A stretch of DNA of 8,281 bases from Dehalococcoidales bacterium (lineage in GTDB: Bacteria; Chloroflexota; Dehalococcoidia; Dehalococcoidales; Fen-1064): the NCBI GenBank assembly GCA_030667735.1, contig DAOUVG010000054.1:1-8281 (forward strand), written 5' to 3'. The notes under the pieces were generated by a model. That model ran no database searches. It saw only the letters and a list, made by a program, of their open reading frames with translations, and had not been told where the DNA came from. This document shows, piece by piece, positions 6,338 through 8,281 of the stretch. The position numbers and the translations under genes were made by a program. Each line of letters begins with the position of its first letter. Within the stretch, counting starts at the first letter, position 1.

Positions 6338-7188
6338 TCTGGAGCAGCCACTACCCTGACCCGGGAGCACTGAAAACCGAAGCCTTATTCATGGCTGAGG
6401 CCTTCACTGAGGTCCTCCTCGAAGAGATTCCGAACTCCGAAATAGAGGGCATCTACTGCAAGGGCTCGGTGCTGAAGGACTGGGATTCACCGCTTGACTA
6501 CGTCCCGGAACTGAGTGACGTGGATATCCACATCCTTTTCCATGATGATTTGTCAATCGAGAGACACCTGGGGTCGGTCGACCAGGCGGTGCACATCCAG
6601 TCGAGGGTTGAAGAGCGGTACTTTTTGAAAGTACCTGAACCGCTGCACGTACCCATGCCCCAACTGACGCTTTTGAATGACCTTTTGCATAACAAGGACT
6701 ACGTTCATCCCCCCAGGAAAGTGGTATCCGTGCTGTACGGAAAGGACGCCCCCGACCCGGACTACAGCAATCCGGACAGGATAAGGAGTACGGACGCCAG
6801 GAGACTGCTCGATGAGGAGGAGTTTCTGAAGAAGAGGCTGCCGCGTCAGGCTGTGGACAGGCCCGCCAGGTACATCTGGCAGACCCTGAGGCTGATGTCC
6901 TGGCGCGTCTCACCGACCGGCCCGCGCGTTCTGCACATTCTTGGACTGCCTACGAAGGAAGCCTGGAGTGTCAACCGTACCATAGCAGTTTCACTCATGG
7001 AAGAAATGGGCGAAGAAACCCTGGCGCAGGACTATGCGGACTACTACCTCAACGCCTGGGAGTACTACCTTTCGGGGTACACTGACGGTAACACCGGACG
7101 CGCGTCTATCGTTGCTGGTGCGAAGGTGCTAAACAGGGGAGGGGAGATTGCGAAGGCGTGGCTTGATGAGCATTCATCGGAGGGTTGA
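6328..7188 (+). CDS. Nucleotidyltransferase-fold protein, aminoglycoside-nucleotidyltransferase-like
   Basis: 286 residues from ATG 6328. The N-terminal part has the polymerase-beta nucleotidyltransferase pattern: a KGS turn (Lys45-Gly46-Ser47, IYCKGSVLKDW) followed by SDVDIHILF (63-71) with two metal-ligand aspartates, Asp64 and Asp66. The C-terminal half (from about 155) is helical and rich in Arg, Trp and Tyr (RYIWQTLRLMSWR, YADYYLNAWEYYL), as in the helical partner domain of ANT and MNT-type proteins. Such enzymes transfer a nucleoside monophosphate to a hydroxyl of an antibiotic, protein or RNA. I cannot assign a named subfamily. ATG 6328 overlaps the acetyltransferase stop by 10 bases; GGGAG at 6321-6325 is close (2 bases), and a TTG three codons earlier is an alternative. 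The HAD gene follows after four bases. Confidence 0.82.
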   Translation: MDLVWSSHYPDPGALKTEALFMAEAFTEVLLEEIPNSEIEGIYCKGSVLKDWDSPLDYVPELSDVDIHILFHDDLSIERHLGSVDQAVHIQSRVEERYFLKVPEPLHVPMPQLTLLNDLLHNKDYVHPPRKVVSVLYGKDAPDPDYSNPDRIRSTDARRLLDEEEFLKKRLPRQAVDRPARYIWQTLRLMSWRVSPTGPRVLHILGLPTKEAWSVNRTIAVSLMEEMGEETLAQDYADYYLNAWEYYLSGYTDGNTGRASIVAGAKVLNRGGEIAKAWLDEHSSEG

Positions 7189-7192
7189 TTTC

Positions 7193-7882
7193 ATGAAATA
7201 CGCAGCCGTCATCTTCGACCTGTTTGGGACGCTTGTGGATAACTTCTCTCAGCAGGAGCACGAGAGCGTGCTGGCAGAGATGGCTTCGGTGCTGGGCGCG
7301 CCTCCCGATGACTTCATACGACTATGGTTCGATACCGGTGACCAGCGGTTCTTGGGCACTCTACAGGGTCCGGAAGGCGTAATTGACCATGTATGCCGTC
7401 AACTGGGTGTTTGTCCTGCGGATGAGGACAGGCGGCAGGCATCCCGTATCCGGTTCGGTCTTACCAGGCGCTATGTGGTACCGCGCGCCGATGCGATATC
7501 CGTTCTCTCGAACCTGAAGGCGGCGGGACTCCTGACCGCTCTTATCAGCGACTGCTCTACTGAGACAACAGTTGTCTGGGAGGGTACGGCTTTTGCCCCA
7601 TTATTTGACGCAACCGTATTCTCCTGCTCGGTGGGCATGAAGAAGCCAGACCCCCGCATCTATCTCCTGGCGACTGAGCGACTTGGCATCAGGCCGGACG
7701 AATGCATGTACGTCGCCGACGGCGTTGGCAGGGAATTGGAGGCTGCTGCGGAAGTAGGTATGCAGCCGGTGCTGATTCGCGCTCCCGATGATGACATGCC
7801 GGACCTGCCGCGAGTCGAGCCGGATAAGTGGGACGGCCCCAGAATCTCGTCACTGACGGAAGTGCTGACGTTGCTGGAGTAG
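7193..7882 (+). CDS. HAD superfamily hydrolase, haloacid-dehalogenase-like
   Basis: 229 residues from ATG 7193, chosen because GGAGG (7179-7183) sits 9 bases upstream and the family begins with the strand VIFDLFGTL. Motif I is DLFGTL with nucleophile Asp9, motif II is Ser119 (LISDCS), motif III is Lys151 (KKPDP), and motif IV is YVADGVGREL with Asp176 and Glu181. The helical cap between motifs I and II (about 16-95) fits subclass IA. The motif-I position two residues after the nucleophile is Phe11 rather than Asp. That Asp is the general acid in HAD phosphatases and is absent in L-2-haloacid dehalogenases (DxYGT), so this is probably not a conventional phosphatase. The gene begins four bases after the nucleotidyltransferase stop, so it is the last member of the operon. 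Substrate unknown. Confidence 0.9.
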   Translation: MKYAAVIFDLFGTLVDNFSQQEHESVLAEMASVLGAPPDDFIRLWFDTGDQRFLGTLQGPEGVIDHVCRQLGVCPADEDRRQASRIRFGLTRRYVVPRADAISVLSNLKAAGLLTALISDCSTETTVVWEGTAFAPLFDATVFSCSVGMKKPDPRIYLLATERLGIRPDECMYVADGVGRELEAAAEVGMQPVLIRAPDDDMPDLPRVEPDKWDGPRISSLTEVLTLLE

Positions 7883-7933
7883 CTGTACCGCAGTTGAGGC
7901 AAGTACGGTCTCCTGTGGAGCGCTCCCCGCCCA

Positions 7934-7968
7934 TGTCATTCTGAGGAGTCCTTCGAAGAAGAACGACA
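7934..7968. repeat. Imperfect inverted repeat
   Basis: TGTCATTC (7934-7941) is the inverse complement of GAACGACA (7961-7968) with one mismatch. The palindrome TTCGAA (7952-7957) lies between them. The stretch begins 51 bases after the HAD stop codon. Confidence 0.45.
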
Positions 7969-7972
7969 CAGA

Positions 7973-8048
7973 ACCGTTTTCAAGGGGGTGTCCCCCTTGA
8001 AATCCCCCTCAAGAGGGGTGTAACCCCTCTTTAACACCCCAAAACGGT
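7973..8048. repeat. Nested palindrome: two hairpins inside an outer inverted repeat
   Basis: The outer arms ACCGTTTT (7973-7980) and AAAACGGT (8041-8048) are perfect complements. Inside are two hairpins. One has an 11-base stem, TTTCAAGGGGG/CCCCCTTGAAA (7978-8002), with loop TGT. The other has a 9-base stem, AAGAGGGGT/ACCCCTCTT (8011-8031), with loop GTA. The first hairpin shares three bases with the outer arm. The whole can fold as a three-way junction on either strand. It lacks a T-run, so it is not a standard terminator. A repeat element is the likeliest reading. Confidence 0.7.
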
Positions 8049-8145
8049 GTGAAGTCATTCTCTCAGGCGGGTGTTATTCGCACTTTATAGAGTGGCGTGT
8101 TACCAGGGCAATGACTTGAGGAATAGTATAGGAGTGGGTAGTCGC

Positions 8146-8188
8146 AGCGGGGGCGCCCTTCAGTAGGGGCGCCCCCGCTTACTTTTTC
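8146..8188 (+). terminator. Strong GC-rich hairpin with T-rich tail (probable terminator)
   Basis: A perfect 13-base stem has arms AGCGGGGGCGCCC (8146-8158) and GGGCGCCCCCGCT (8167-8179) and an 8-base loop. TACTTTTTCTT follows on the + strand. It reads as a Rho-independent terminator for transcription coming from the sugar-nucleotide/HAD operon, although it is 264 bases past the last stop codon. The - strand has no matching T-run. Confidence 0.6.
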
Positions 8189-8190
8189 TT

Positions 8191-8217
8191 CCCCCACCCT
8201 TTGAGAAGGGAGGGGGG
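8191..8217. repeat. Imperfect hairpin of C and G runs
   Basis: CCCCCACCCTT (8191-8201) pairs with AAGGGAGGGGG (8206-8216) except for one A-A mismatch, enclosing a short TGAG loop. It directly follows the terminator tail and merges into the G-rich tract on its right. It resembles short intergenic repeats seen in many GC-rich genomes. Confidence 0.45.
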
Positions 8218-8231
8218 CCGAGGGGGCGGGG

Positions 8232-8281
8232 TTAGTGGCTTTCCTCAACAACCACAGCTACGCCACGGGGGCGATGAGGAC
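8232..8281 (-). CDS. Possible C-terminal end of a - strand gene entering from the right
   Basis: Read leftwards from the window edge, one frame gives PHRPRGVAVVVEESH and a TAA stop (8232-8234). The alternating hydrophobic strand looks protein-like. The segment PRGVAVVVE recalls GTP cyclohydrolase I (FolE), whose members have a GVxVVVEAxH strand before a conserved Cys-Met. Here the frame stops right after the His, so it would be a truncated copy, or a different protein. Fifteen residues are too few to decide. Confidence 0.3.
   Translation of the reverse strand, partial: PHRPRGVAVVVEESH

Larger units (their letters stand above)
7883..8231. other. Intergenic region without a credible gene, rich in palindromes
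   Basis: About 350 bases after the HAD gene carry no convincing coding frame. In order they hold an imperfect inverted repeat (7934-7968), two hairpins within an outer inverted repeat (7973-8048), a GC-rich terminator (8146-8188), a hairpin (8191-8217), and a four-run G tract (8208-8231). GTCATTCT occurs at 7935-7942 and again at 8054-8061, flanking the paired hairpins. The arrangement resembles the interspersed palindromic repeats of some bacterial genomes. Confidence 0.6.

Noticed and set aside
7148..7192. N-terminal extension of the HAD protein
   Set aside because: It would overlap the nucleotidyltransferase gene and precede the conserved first strand. ATG 7193 has the good ribosome site.

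Overview
The window looks like part of a moderately high-GC bacterial chromosome. Shine-Dalgarno sites (AGGAGG or close variants) precede several genes, five tRNA genes encode their own 3' CCA, and sigma-70-type TTGACA/TAnnnT promoters can be read. The stand-alone 72-residue NifU, the gene styles and the hairpin-rich intergenic repeats remind me of Chloroflexota of the Dehalococcoidia type. That placement is an impression, not a result.

Left part (1-1210): the N-terminal 174 residues of a radical SAM protein run leftwards out of the window. A tight tRNA cluster follows on the + strand: Phe(GAA), Gly(GCC), Leu(CAA) and Gln(TTG), behind a near-consensus promoter. A tRNA-Asn(GTT) on the - strand faces it. 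Between the radical SAM gene and the tRNA promoter lies a peptide-like reading frame of 24 codons that could be a small gene or chance.

Middle part (1411-4605): this holds a small NifU-type Fe-S carrier, a structured intergenic stretch ending in a strong terminator, a two-helix membrane protein with a possible PH-like tail, a divergent PAP2-type membrane phosphatase on the - strand, and an ABC-2 exporter (ATPase and permease overlapping by 8 bases).

Right part (4710-7882): four closely packed + strand genes look like one operon. They encode a sugar-1-phosphate nucleotidylyltransferase with a left-handed beta-helix tail (GDP-mannose pyrophosphorylase-like), an acetyltransferase close in pattern to aminoglycoside AAC(6') enzymes, a nucleotidyltransferase-fold protein of the aminoglycoside-nucleotidyltransferase kind, and a HAD hydrolase lacking the second motif-I aspartate. 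The last three are translationally coupled or nearly so. An acetyltransferase, a nucleotidyltransferase and a HAD enzyme side by side is the most interesting gene set here. It could be a cryptic small-molecule (aminosugar or aminoglycoside) modification cassette, but no substrate can be read from sequence.

The last 400 bases hold nested palindromes, a GC-rich terminator, a G-quadruplex-capable tract, and possibly the last codons of a - strand gene entering from the right. I see no CRISPR array, insertion sequence, transposase, integrase or phage gene.
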